DNA of 61,582 bases from Paraphysomonas bandaiensis (lineage: Eukaryota; Chrysophyceae), in the NCBI GenBank assembly GCA_965644295.1, contig CBFFRP010000396.1, positions 1 through 61,582 on the forward strand, in the 5' to 3' direction. Positions 1 to 8,121 of this stretch are shown one piece after another. The position numbers and the translations under genes are program-made. Position 1 is the stretch's first letter. Each line of letters starts with the position of its first letter. A model generated the notes under the pieces. It was not told the DNA's origin and made no database searches. It saw only the letters and a program-made list of their open reading frames with translations.

Positions 1-249
1 TACGTTTCTGTCAACTTTTATCCACGCACTCATTTTTCTGTAAAATGTGGAAGGTGCCATTGCTCAGCCCACTTTTACCATAATGGTGTGGAACTATATA
101 AGTGGTGATGATGAGTGACCAGTGGTATGTATGGTGTTGCTGGTGAGTAATAGATCCAGGGAGGTGGGTGTTGAAGGAGGAGCTCTCCTAATAAGCATGG
201 TATCATACATACAGAACATAATAACAGCGAGAACATATCATAGTAGCAT

Positions 250-326
250 GGAATCAACTACCACGGAATCAACTACCACAGAATCAACTACCACGGAATC
301 AACTACCACGGAATCAACTACCACAG
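250..326 (+). repeat. 15-bp minisatellite (about five units)
   Basis: Five head-to-tail units of about 15 bp with core GAATCAACTACCACG differ only in the last base (G or A). Read on the + strand they encode a Thr/Ser/Glu repeat of the form TTTES. The repeat lies just upstream of the first Crypton relic and may have been part of its N-terminal leader, but no continuous reading frame joins them. Confidence 0.8.
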
Positions 327-395
327 AGGCATTAGAAAAGTCATTGGGGAAACCAAAAATCGTAACTCCTCTGCGTTAGCTCAGTTTGCAAGTAC

Positions 396-1332
396 TTGGA
401 GATGCGGTTCGACGGGAAGAAGAGGTATAAGGAACTCATAGACAGTGATATAAATGTAGAACTATTTCAATGTTTCGGTGGCTTTTTGATCGATCACGCC
501 GTCCATGGAACAACGAAGAAGCCTTTGACCCTAGAGTGCTGCTTGGCAGTATTTGTCGAACACGAAGACTGCTATTAAAGCGATTTAAAAGAAATGAGTT
601 ATTAAACGGCTCAGCCAGGCGCAGCAGTACAAAGATGTGAGAGCGGCAGTATCAAAGCATATTATCAAGCAGTGTATCACACAAGGAGTGCGTATATCAG
701 AGAAAACAAGTCCAGTGGGAAAGAACTAATGAAGCCATAGGTGAATACATTATACATCAGGCATCTGATTTCTCGGTAAGTGGACATACCACCATATCTA
801 TGATTTACTGTATGCTAATAAACTTTATTTAGAAGTGAAGAAGTATTCATTGTACAATCTCTATTTGGTTTTCACGTTTGCTGCTGTTGGTCGGGTGTCT
901 GAAGCAATGTTTGCTTCGTATAATGATGCCAATGTGGCACTGCGATGGATACTTAACGTTTGATTGGACAGAATTGAAAGGTGGCTTCTATCAAAACAAT
1001 GAACTTTTCCCGACTACTCTTGTCTAGAGACTTGTGTTTTCTTCGCTTATTCAATGTACTGGATGTCCTGTACTGCAGCAGATCTCAACAGTGACTTCGT
1101 CTTTCCAGATCTAGCATTGACTACATCAAGCGCTAGTCAATTTGTTTCTAAGCTACTAAAACAAATGATCGGGAAGGTACCTGGAGTTACAAAGGAAACA
1201 ACAGGCAAGGGTCTTATCAAATCACTTCATACCATAATATACAGCCCTTCACAGTTCCTCTCCATACAGCCTTATAAACCTCGTCCAGTAACTGCATATC
1301 TCATCTCACAGTTTCATGAAATAAGATGGTAG
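396..1332 (+). pseudogene. decayed Crypton-type tyrosine recombinase, N-terminal and central part
   Basis: Pieces of one protein can be read in order on the + strand through several frameshifts and stops. They are an N-terminal helical region (396-578), a short stretch near 641-720, a segment near 841-930 containing FAAVGRVSEAMF, and 1054-1332 with GKGLIKSLHT. This order matches Crypton-family tyrosine recombinases, where a core-binding region precedes a box rich in GR-SE and then the catalytic half. The reading frame is broken at least at about 579, 710, 830, 960 and 1020, so it cannot make an active enzyme. The C-terminal R-H-R-Y half is missing here, but a related half from another copy lies near 6438-6950. 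The family call rests on remembered pattern similarity and was not searched. Confidence 0.5.
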
Positions 1333-1440
1333 CAACATGTTATCACCTATCATTCAAGCACTCATTAACGTGTATCTGCTGCATATGGCTGCCTCGTCAT
1401 ATTACTATATACATATACTCGATGCATGTGATATGATGCA

Positions 1441-2142
1441 CTATGCTATGATGCACTCTGCTGATTGGATCACTCGATGGGCGCACTTGCTGTGCGGCCT
1501 AGTAATCTGAGTTTGTAAGCTTGTTATATCAGTGTCATTATTAGTAATCTGAGTTTGTAAGCTTGTTATATCTGTATCATTACTTGCTATTTGAGCATTC
1601 AAATTAGAAATTATATTATCAACCGTTTCATTAAATGTATAGTTATAAACTAATCCAGAATCCAACATATTATTTACATCTATTATATCATGTTTAGAAT
1701 TTATATTGTTCTGTAATGTTATATCTTGGGCTTCTAAATTTGCAACATCCGCTTGCAAATTCGGTATATTAATTAAGTCTATATCTTGGAGAGCATCAAG
1801 ACCGTTAAAACTTGCTGTCAATGTATCTAATTGTGATTGTATAGTTTCATTGGTATTTATACCGTCTAATGTTTGTATTTCATTTCCAGTGAGGTTTAAT
1901 AATCTTGTATTCATATCTGACAACATATTATTTTTTGAATCTGTGAAAGCAACTGTTTGGGGTTCATTATTTATGGTTAAGTTATTACCATTCAAGATTT
2001 CAACGTTCGCTGTAAATTTAGCATTGTCCAATCTTGCATATTCCGCCATATTTAATATTACTCTTGCTGTTTCAATCTGTTTATGATTTTCTGCATTAAA
2101 AATAGCGTTATTGCTTGTTTTTGGCTTTGTATAAATTGACAT
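1441..2142 (-). CDS. virus-like fibre / coiled structural protein, 3' end truncated
   Basis: This 233-residue protein is rich in Asn, Asp, Ile and Gln, with no predicted membrane segment. Its N-terminal ~100 residues look globular. From about residue 95 it is made of heptad-like stretches, ending in two near-identical 13-residue units with core NDTDITSLQTQI. That architecture is seen in trimeric tail or capsid fibres of phages and algal giant viruses, and the call rests on pattern rather than a search. The last ~20 residues (from about 1500 down to 1441) change to Cys/His/Arg-containing sequence of different base composition. I infer that the true 3' end was cut off by the junction with host DNA. 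The first 24 residues and the upstream AT-rich leader occur again at 3611-3755. The start is the only Met before the conserved N-terminal block. Confidence 0.55.
   Translation of the reverse strand: MSIYTKPKTSNNAIFNAENHKQIETARVILNMAEYARLDNAKFTANVEILNGNNLTINNEPQTVAFTDSKNNMLSDMNTRLLNLTGNEIQTLDGINTNETIQSQLDTLTASFNGLDALQDIDLINIPNLQADVANLEAQDITLQNNINSKHDIIDVNNMLDSGLVYNYTFNETVDNIISNLNAQIASNDTDITSLQTQITNNDTDITSLQTQITRPHSKCAHRVIQSAECIIA
1500..1590 (-). repeat. tandem repeat of about 42 bp inside the fibre-like gene
   Basis: Two nearly identical units of about 42 bp lie head to tail, each starting TAGTAATCTGAGTTTG on the + strand. They encode the duplicated NDTDITSLQTQI unit at the C-terminus of the fibre-like protein, which is an in-frame expansion. 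Confidence 0.7.
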
Positions 2143-2221
2143 CTATATATATAATATAACAACATTATTATATTCTATAATTAAATTAGACTTCAAGGTT
2201 TTATAGGGTTTTTGTATAAAT

Positions 2222-2506
2222 TTGTTTTCTTTTCTAATTATATATACAATGTTAATCGATGTAATTATTAAGTATAAAAAAAAAAGTGGCCCACTCTGTG
2301 TAGAACTCTTTGAATCATTAGACCATTCTAAATTTACCGCTCGTAGTGTACAATTCTTTAAAGAAATAGACCATTCTAAATTTAACGCTCGTAGTTCTAA
2401 CCCTAATTTGTTTTGGCATGATTATACAATAAATATTAAAGACTTTGAAGAATTTGTCATGCATTTTGAAGATGTGATCGATGAAATTCATGTAAGAATA
2501 ATATAA
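2222..2506 (+). CDS. hypothetical AT-rich protein with duplicated DHSKF motif
   Basis: This 94-residue open frame is divergent from the fibre-like gene, with only about 80 bp of AT-rich DNA between their starts. It has a hydrophobic N-terminus (FSFLIIYTMLIDVII). It then has two copies of a roughly 20-residue unit containing DHSKFTARS and DHSKFNARS, and a Phe- and acidic-rich C-terminus. The internal duplication is visible in the DNA at about 2318-2345 and 2367-2395. I do not recognise the family. A second Met at 2250 could also be the start, which would remove most of the hydrophobic leader. Its position in the virus-like island suggests it came with that DNA. Confidence 0.4.
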   Translation: MFSFLIIYTMLIDVIIKYKKKSGPLCVELFESLDHSKFTARSVQFFKEIDHSKFNARSSNPNLFWHDYTINIKDFEEFVMHFEDVIDEIHVRII

Positions 2507-2509
2507 TAA

Positions 2510-2655
2510 AACTGAGGGTTTTAAAAACAAAATTGGGGGTTTTATTTCTAAAATTAAGGGTTTTTATATAAATCAAGGTTTTTTATATAAAAATTGGGAC
2601 TTTTTTGCTTAAATTCAAGATTTTTATATAATTTTTTTTGGGTTTTATATAAACT
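2510..2655 (+). repeat. degenerate tandem repeats of the type AAATTGGGGGTTTTATATA
   Basis: Six to seven degenerate units of roughly 20-25 bp alternate a GGGTTTT-like block with an ATATAAA block, each unit different. They sit between the end of the 94-residue frame and the palindromic duplication. Similar GGGTTTT stretches occur at about 2200-2215. Function is unknown; they could be relics of replication or recombination slippage. Confidence 0.5.
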
Positions 2656-2660
2656 GAAAA

Positions 2661-2812
2661 TTCTGTTGTACTCGCGAGTCGGCGGCCAGAAATTTGAAAC
2701 AGTGTTTCAAATATCTGTCACCGAGTACAACACACTTTGGTTAACTCTCATCCAATCAATTCTGTTGTACTCGCGAGCGGCCAGAAATTTGATACAGTGT
2801 ATCAAATATCTC
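2661..2812. repeat. duplicated palindromic block (two copies with compensated palindromes)
   Basis: A block starting AATTCTGTTGTACTCGCGAG and containing CGGCCAGAAATTTGA occurs twice, about 100 bp apart. Each copy contains a perfect 9+1+9 palindrome: TTTGAAACAGTGTTTCAAA at 2693-2711 and TTTGATACAGTGTATCAAA at 2788-2806. The two differ at one position in each arm, so pairing is kept. The first copy is also framed by an outer inverted repeat, TGTTGTACTCG at 2664-2674 and CGAGTACAACA at 2722-2732. This could be a protein-binding operator, a resolution site or a structured RNA element. Confidence 0.75.
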
Positions 2813-3056
2813 GATCGGTAGTGTTTTGTGTTGCTGTGTATGTTGTTTGTGTATGTTGTCTGTGAGCTGAGTATATATATACATATATATATATTCATTC
2901 ATAATATTCATTGTCATTGTGTCTATATCATTGTGATATATAACAAGCATGGAAATAAAGGAAATATGATGATGTCATGATGAGTGCATATCAGGTATAT
3001 TGTCTTTGTTTGGTTGTATGTATCGTATTCGTTATATTCATTGTTATGTAGGGTTC

Positions 3057-3563
3057 TTATTCTCTTTCACAAGCATTCGTGAAAACTCCAAAGGCTTTGT
3101 TCGCTCTTTTTATTCTTGCTTGTTTTGCTTCTTCTATTGTATCAAAGTATCCAATGTGGATATTAATGCCGTCTAATTGTATTTGCGCTCTCCATTTCGT
3201 TTTTCTTTTGTCATAATGCACCCCTTTCACGCCGGATGTATTTGCTTTGCTCAACTTTTGGTTATAATTATTCTCTTTGCGCGTTGCCCATCTCAAATTA
3301 TTAATATTGTTGTCTGATGTGTTATTATTTATATGATCTACACAAGGTTTATTTTCTGGATTTAGTATAAAAGCCAATGCAGTTAACCTATGGACCATAA
3401 CTGTTTTTTTCTTTCTATTTAAACGTAAGTTCAATCTGTAATAACCATGTCTGTCTAATCTAGGTTTCAATATCTTATCTGTCTTATTATTCTTTACATT
3501 TCCTTTGTTTGATACACTATAATTATTGTTGTAGCCTTCAATCACTTTCCATTCTTCAATCAT
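3057..3563 (-). CDS. NUMOD4-HNH-AP2 homing-type endonuclease
   Basis: This 168-residue protein is a mobile DNA endonuclease of the HNH class. In order it shows a NUMOD4 DNA-binding module (about residues 3-28, with EEWKVIEGYNNNYSVSNKG), an HNH nuclease core (about 57-103, with VHRLTALAF, CVDHINNN and NLRWATRKENN), and an AP2-like DNA-binding domain (about 110-160, with SGVKGVHYDKRKTKWRAQI and a GYFDTIEEA turn). The His and Asn residues expected of the nuclease fold are present, so it may be active. Such three-module proteins occur in phages and giant viruses. It lies directly downstream of a truncated copy of the fibre-like gene start. It may therefore have inserted into a paralogue of that gene. 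No intron is seen. Confidence 0.85.
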   Translation of the reverse strand: MIEEWKVIEGYNNNYSVSNKGNVKNNKTDKILKPRLDRHGYYRLNLRLNRKKKTVMVHRLTALAFILNPENKPCVDHINNNTSDNNINNLRWATRKENNYNQKLSKANTSGVKGVHYDKRKTKWRAQIQLDGINIHIGYFDTIEEAKQARIKRANKAFGVFTNACERE

Positions 3564-3592
3564 AGTAATAATATATATATAATAATTTCTTT

Positions 3593-3685
3593 TTAAACCA
3601 TTTTATATATATTTTCAATCTGTTTATGATTTTCTGCATTGAAAATGGCATTATTGCTTGTTTTGGGCTTTGTATAAATTGACAT
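3593..3685 (-). pseudogene. truncated second copy of the fibre-like gene start
   Basis: A 30-codon open frame whose first 24 residues are identical to the start of the 233-residue fibre-like protein. It then diverges after KQIE and stops. The DNA similarity extends upstream over the leader to about 3755, so promoter and start were duplicated together. The endonuclease frame begins about 30 bp further on, which suggests that the rest of this paralogue was replaced or interrupted. Confidence 0.75.
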
Positions 3686-3755
3686 CTATATATAATATAG
3701 CATTACATTATTATATTCTATATTTAAATTAGAATTCAAGGTTTTATGAGTTTTT
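3611..3755 (-). repeat. duplicated leader plus gene start, second copy of 2066-2206
   Basis: About 140 bp here align with 2066-2206 with scattered substitutions. The match covers the first 24 codons of the fibre-like gene and an AT-rich leader containing TATATATA-type runs. Conservation of the upstream part suggests it carries a promoter used by this virus-like gene family. Confidence 0.7.
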
Positions 3756-3862
3756 GCTTAAAGCTTCGCCATTATATCACTACAACTACATTCCAGAGCT
3801 TTAAGCATATTCGCCATTATATCACTACAACTACATTCCAGAGCTTTAAGCATTGCCATTAT
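3755..3862. repeat. tandem duplication of about 50 bp bounded by GCTTTAAGC
   Basis: The stretch CGCCATTATATCACTACAAC with its continuation to GAGCTTTAAGCAT occurs twice in direct succession. Each unit ends in GCTTTAAGC and the block begins with GCTTAAAGC, so the units are framed by complementary 9-mers. Confidence 0.7.
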
Positions 3863-3881
3863 ACATTATTATAAAAAAGTC

Positions 3882-4036
3882 ATATAGATAACAAAGTAGA
3901 TTTAATAAGTAGTTTTAATGGTAGAATCCCGGGGTTTTACAACCTTTACAAATTTAAATTATTTTTCATTTTAATTTTTCCCTCCCCCTATATCTACTAT
4001 TAAATCTACTTATTAAATCTACTTTACTATCTATAT
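3882..4036. repeat. 31-bp inverted repeat with a 93-bp spacer
   Basis: The left arm at 3882-3912 and right arm at 4006-4036 are reverse complements with only two adjacent mismatches; the core is AAAGTAGATTTAATAAGTAG against its complement. The spacer contains a CCCGGG centre and a pyrimidine-rich tract. The arms could form a long cruciform or be the ends of a small element. Confidence 0.75.
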
Positions 4037-4192
4037 TACTTTTTATTATAAACATTATAAATAATATATAAAGTTATTAATTTTATTTAAGAATATAAAT
4101 AATATATAAAGTAATTAAAAGTTATTAATAATATATAAAGTAATTAAAAGTTATTAATAATAAGTTATAAGTTAAACTCACAAAGAGAAGGA

Positions 4193-4213
4193 ATTACAAC
4201 CGAAGGTTGTAAT
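4193..4213. terminator. 9-bp stem, 3-nt loop hairpin
   Basis: ATTACAACC, loop GAA, GGTTGTAAT is a perfect stem. A second compact hairpin, GCCCC-TTGA-GGGGC, follows at 4236-4249. Mimivirus-type transcripts are known to end at hairpins, so a transcript-end role in the virus-like island is possible, though no gene clearly ends here. Confidence 0.45.
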
Positions 4214-4538
4214 TGGAAACACTCGAAGAGAAGAGGCCCCTTGAGGGGCATGTGGGGTAGAAAAAGGCTTGTCCTTGTCCTCTCCTCCCCGTTTTTTTTT
4301 TAATGTGATGTAGTTTTGGGTTTTGGTGATATATGATAAAACTATTACACCCTTACTCCAGCAGGACAGCTTCCATAATATATCTCATGCTTATTTTGCC
4401 CTCAACAATAACCATTCGGATGTCGAACCTTTATATCATTAAAATTTACAATGTATATCATATTGAAAGACTATTTTATTAAAAATTTACGTACAAATAT
4501 ACACATAGTCAATACTACTTCAATGCACACATATTTAA

Positions 4539-5300
4539 TTATCCATACACAACATCTGTACGAAGTAAATACTTTGTACCAGAAATAACTGCCGCCCCCT
4601 CATGTGTGAGACACCTGTCTCCATGTCCATGCAGCAATAATCTCCCTTGATGTGGAGACACTTTTACCTGTACAGGCGCATCTCTATTATGGTTCGCGTA
4701 AAACAGAGTTTCTCCACCTGCAATATGGCGATCTTCTGAGAGTGAAATAAGACTAGAACAACAAATAGTAGAATCTAAACCATTCAAGTAGATCAATAAC
4801 GTGTATTTGGTTACACCATGAACGCCTTCTTCGCTAACATACGAATGAGACTCATCGATATGTTTTCCGAATCTTTGTCCACAATCGTATCTATACAGTC
4901 TAATATTGCTACTACAGCATAGCGGAGTCAGTCCGTCCACCTCCTGTGGAAGAAGAGGAGCCAGCCGTTGATATATCTTATCAGCAATATCCACTCGGCA
5001 GAGCTGAATGCGTCCGTTGTCTCTATGCGCATACTCCATTGACTCCTCCTGAGAGTAATACTCAAACCCCTTGCTATCACCATATGTTATCCATGCAGAG
5101 CATTCCTCAGGTAATAAAAAGTCATCCACTATATGCAAGAAGCTTCCAAGATCACGCCTGCTGAGCACATGATTGATCACTCCACTGCTCTGCACTCTCT
5201 TAAAGGGAGATATGGGCCTCAAGCGAGAGTGAGTAAACTGCACCTGTGCACCATTAGCAGCTTGTTTCGAGGTGTTCTTACTCTTCTTCTTAGGCGGCAT
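4539..5300 (-). CDS. 2-oxoglutarate/Fe(II)-dependent dioxygenase (prolyl 4-hydroxylase-like)
   Basis: This intronless 253-residue protein has a double-stranded beta-helix dioxygenase domain. The iron ligands are visible as the HxD pair His147-x-Asp149 (GKHIDESH) and the distal His233 (LTHEG). The 2-oxoglutarate-binding basic residue is Lys243 or Arg247 in GTKYLLRTDV. An N-terminal Lys-rich tail (PPKKKSK) could be a nuclear localisation signal. Family members hydroxylate protein side chains or demethylate nucleic acids; the substrate cannot be told from the sequence. The Met at the start is followed at once by the basic tail. The gene ends a few hundred bases right of the virus-like island and its 5' side abuts the CATA microsatellite. 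Composition is more host-like than viral, so it is probably a cellular gene, but acquisition with the island is not excluded. Confidence 0.8.
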   Translation of the reverse strand: MPPKKKSKNTSKQAANGAQVQFTHSRLRPISPFKRVQSSGVINHVLSRRDLGSFLHIVDDFLLPEECSAWITYGDSKGFEYYSQEESMEYAHRDNGRIQLCRVDIADKIYQRLAPLLPQEVDGLTPLCCSSNIRLYRYDCGQRFGKHIDESHSYVSEEGVHGVTKYTLLIYLNGLDSTICCSSLISLSEDRHIAGGETLFYANHNRDAPVQVKVSPHQGRLLLHGHGDRCLTHEGAAVISGTKYLLRTDVVYG

Positions 5301-5386
5301 GCTCTAAGCCTTTGATACTCTTGATATTGACTCCCTCCACTCTTATCACCCCCCACGACCTACCTACAATAATATCTATATACCGG

Positions 5387-5715
5387 TACATACATACATA
5401 CATACATACATACATACATACATACATACATACATACATACATACATACATACATACATACATACATACATACATACATACATACATACATACATACATA
5501 CATACATACATACATACATACATACATACATACATACATACATACATACATACATACATACATACATACATACATACATACATACATACATACATACCTA
5601 CATACATACATACATACATACATACATACATACATACATACATACATACATACATACATACCTACCTACCTACCTACCTACATACCTACATACATACATA
5701 CATCCATACATACAA
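5387..5715. repeat. CATA tetranucleotide microsatellite, imperfect
   Basis: About 330 bp of CATA units with CCTA variants near 5597 and clustered at about 5660-5690. It lies directly upstream of the dioxygenase gene. Open frames across it (HTYI and MYVC repeats) are artefacts of the repeat. Confidence 0.95.
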
Positions 5716-6437
5716 ACAGACACCTCTGTATCCAAATGTACTGCTGTACTATAGACAGAGGAAGACAGAAACAAGTCAAGGAGTTGTGTTCGCTAACGTA
5801 TCTCAATCGTGTAGAGGAGGGGCGAAGCAACTTGAGGAGGAATTATATACATATATTATTTTAGTAGCAATTTCTTAAGTGCTGAAGTATGCTCAATGCC
5901 GTTAGAACTGTATTCGAGAAGAAGAAAACTGCGACATTGAAACTCAAAAGTTTACACGCAGAGTGTGATCGTTGCGTGGATAAGTCCGGAGATATCTCTC
6001 CTACATCAGTTTGGGAAGATCATGGTACAAAGTTTGAAGATTTAGATCAAAAATTACGCGAGAGATCTTCAAAACCTCACTTTTGGAAATAGTTATCCTG
6101 GTTGACTGCTGAATGAATAGTGATCGGTTTCATGCAGCAGGGATACACTTTAGGAGAAGTGGATCTAGTAGTATTTTTATCCGAACGTTGTATAATAGAT
6201 ATCGACCTCGTGTATAACGTAGCATAGTCTATATGCGTATATGCATCGACGTAGGTGTTCCTTAACAGGTTGTGATCGTATTATTATTATTTTAATTTAA
6301 TAATATATATCAATGATATCGCTACATTCTCTTTTTCTATGCTTGCAGCATAGTGGACTAGACGGTTAACTTTGTTCGCTGTGAACTCAGTAAAATTAGA
6401 TTGCTGTTTGCTGTGAACATTATATCTATAGCTTGTT
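5716..6437. other. no recognisable gene
   Basis: A 67-codon frame at 5889-6092 is the only sizeable open frame. It encodes a Lys-rich peptide with no recognised similarity and lies next to transposon relics, so I leave it unassigned. The rest is AT-rich with no RNA gene or clear repeat that I can see. Confidence 0.4.
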
Positions 6438-6950
6438 GTGTATAGAAAAGTAGAATATATAAAACGTAGAAATTTGAGTATAGGGCTGCAAAAAATATGT
6501 GCCTACTCTTTCAGGAAAGATGCTGCAACGGCAGTAGCCAATTGCCCTGGTGATTCAAGTGTGATTAATATATGGCTGCGAGCGACTCAGAATCGATACA
6601 GGAGCAGGTGGTATCAATTAGTTCCTAGGGAAGATACAGGCATGTCATGTAGTGATCCCGATTTTTTTTCTTTTACCTCACTTCGATGACAGTAATATTC
6701 CACTTCTACCAGTTGAAGAGTGAGAAGACTTTCTGCAAGGCTGCATAGCGTTCTATCCCTAAGAAAGAGAGGGGTTTTCCATACCATCATGACTGGCTAT
6801 TCGAAACGCTATAACTAAATCATCCTTCCTTTTTCGAAGGGTTTGGACAAGTGGTAGTCTACAATATCTACTCCCAAAGGTATTTACTGGTGTCTTTTGT
6901 AATGAGGTTTCAGAAATGAGTGCTGCTCCACTCCGAGAGCGCGCCCTAGT
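6438..6950 (+). pseudogene. decayed Crypton-type tyrosine recombinase, C-terminal part
   Basis: The frame 6438-6689 contains CAYSFRKDAAT, the H/Y-x-x-R box of Crypton tyrosine recombinases. It is followed by VINIWLRA and a degraded NRY segment where the nucleophile tyrosine region lies. The typical following linker continues in another frame at about 6675-6760 as PHFDDSNIPLLPVEE, then a stop, then EDFLQGCIAFYP, and later YHHDWLFET. Stops and frameshifts show that it is dead. This half is not continuous with the N-terminal relic at 396-1332. The two may be halves of one element split by later insertions or, more likely, two copies. The family call is by pattern. Confidence 0.5.
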
Positions 6951-8121
6951 AAAAAAATGCTAGTCTCGATTAAACATTAAGCTTAGTAACGTATAGCTTT
7001 TAAATTTTAATATAATTCTTTGTCTGTCGGCACCAAGCAAGCCCCAGCTACATGTACACTATACTTGCAGTAGTGAATGTCTGATAATTAGCAATAGGCG
7101 TGTATGAGTCAGATCTAATATAGCAAAACATTTAAAATAACTATTGCTTACCTCTGATGTCCTACTTTTTAACCTCTGCACTGAAAGTTACTTGTGCGTC
7201 ATCGCAAGCACCAAGGCGCAGCCACTTTCGCTCTATCGCTCAAAGCAAACGCGGTGAGCAAGCAGAATGTGGATATACCTGACTTCTGCTGTCTTCAGGA
7301 TTGTGAGGACCCTATACATACATAGTCCATATGAGATTACGCATTCTAGGGGAGGAGGGCGGACAATATCACGCTAGGCATGCATGGTCACGAGAAGCTT
7401 CGCGTAATCTTGTTGGGTGATGGGAAGGTAAACATGGCCCTACTATCTACTATTATCTGCGTTCATTCCTATGTGATTCTAGCAAAGCGTTGCTGAAAGC
7501 GAGTGTAGGAAACCTGAAACCTGTCTACGGATATGGAAAGTCTTATTATTAGCAGTAGGCGTGAAGAACCAACACTAGACAAGTAGTTAGATGAAGACTA
7601 GTCAAGCTAGATCGCCACTTTATTATGTAGCGCTACAGAAGCTGCTTGTGCGTCGCCGCAAGCACCAAGGAGCAACAACTTCCGTGCCTTATGAAAGGGA
7701 TGAATGCTACATACAAGAGTCATGATGTAAGAAAATGTTAGTATGCTACACTTCCGGAGTCATGATGTAAGAAAATGTTAGACAAGTTACTGTTAATGGC
7801 GCAGTTCCTGTAACTAGTACCAACCTTGATAAGTTGATCCACACTCTACATGATACTGTTCTAAAAGAAAAAAGCAGATATCATTTCACTTCACGGCACT
7901 ATTGATAGTTTATTGTAACATATGACGAGATGCAGTATGCGATACTAACACACCTCAACTTAGAAGACCACTTCACAACAGTGTACCCAATAACAAACAT
8001 ACTACCATTCTGTTCGACCACGTTACGTAAAAGCGGGCCTTCTATATATAACTTTTTGCCGTAGAGGTTGTGCTATGGGCTAATAATAGCATGCCTAGAT
8101 GTTAATAGAGTACGTATAGGT
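6951..8121. other. intergenic; two degenerate direct repeats, no gene
   Basis: Two related stretches, at about 7080-7240 and 7545-7690, share AATTAGCAATAGGCGTG-like starts and a CTTGTGCGTC..CGCAAGCACCAAGG core. A similar core (CTTGTGCATT..GCAAGCACC) lies at about 51567-51590 near the 3' end of the non-LTR fragment, so these may be old 3' ends of that family. A 25-bp direct repeat around GAGTCATGATGTAAGAAAAT occurs twice between 7716 and 7782. No coding frame is supported. Confidence 0.45.

Larger units (their letters stand above)
1500..4300. mobile_element. AT-rich virus-like island (putative endogenous large DNA virus fragment)
   Basis: Base composition drops sharply to strongly AT-rich from about 1500, where the fibre-like gene stops resembling itself and runs into host-like sequence, to about 4300. 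Inside are a coiled fibre-like protein, a NUMOD4-HNH-AP2 endonuclease, a small unknown protein, a duplicated gene start, long inverted repeats and compact hairpins. None of its genes has visible introns, unlike the host genes. NUMOD4-HNH-AP2 proteins are known from phages and giant viruses, so a nucleocytoplasmic large DNA virus origin is inferred. The exact right boundary is not clear. No capsid, polymerase or packaging gene is present in this fragment, so the viral group cannot be fixed. Confidence 0.5.

Noticed and set aside
1706-2086. 126-codon plus-strand frame opposite the fibre-like gene
   Set aside because: The minus-strand reading has the repeated coiled units and the duplicated start, so the plus-strand frame is taken as a shadow.
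2661-3862. CRISPR-like array
   Set aside because: Repeats occur only twice each, have unequal spacing and no uniform spacers, and the organism is a eukaryote.
5290-5878. Long open frames of HTYI/MYVC repeats
   Set aside because: They are six-frame readings of the CATA microsatellite. There is no start context, domain or conservation, so no protein is supported. The same holds for 8068-8668.
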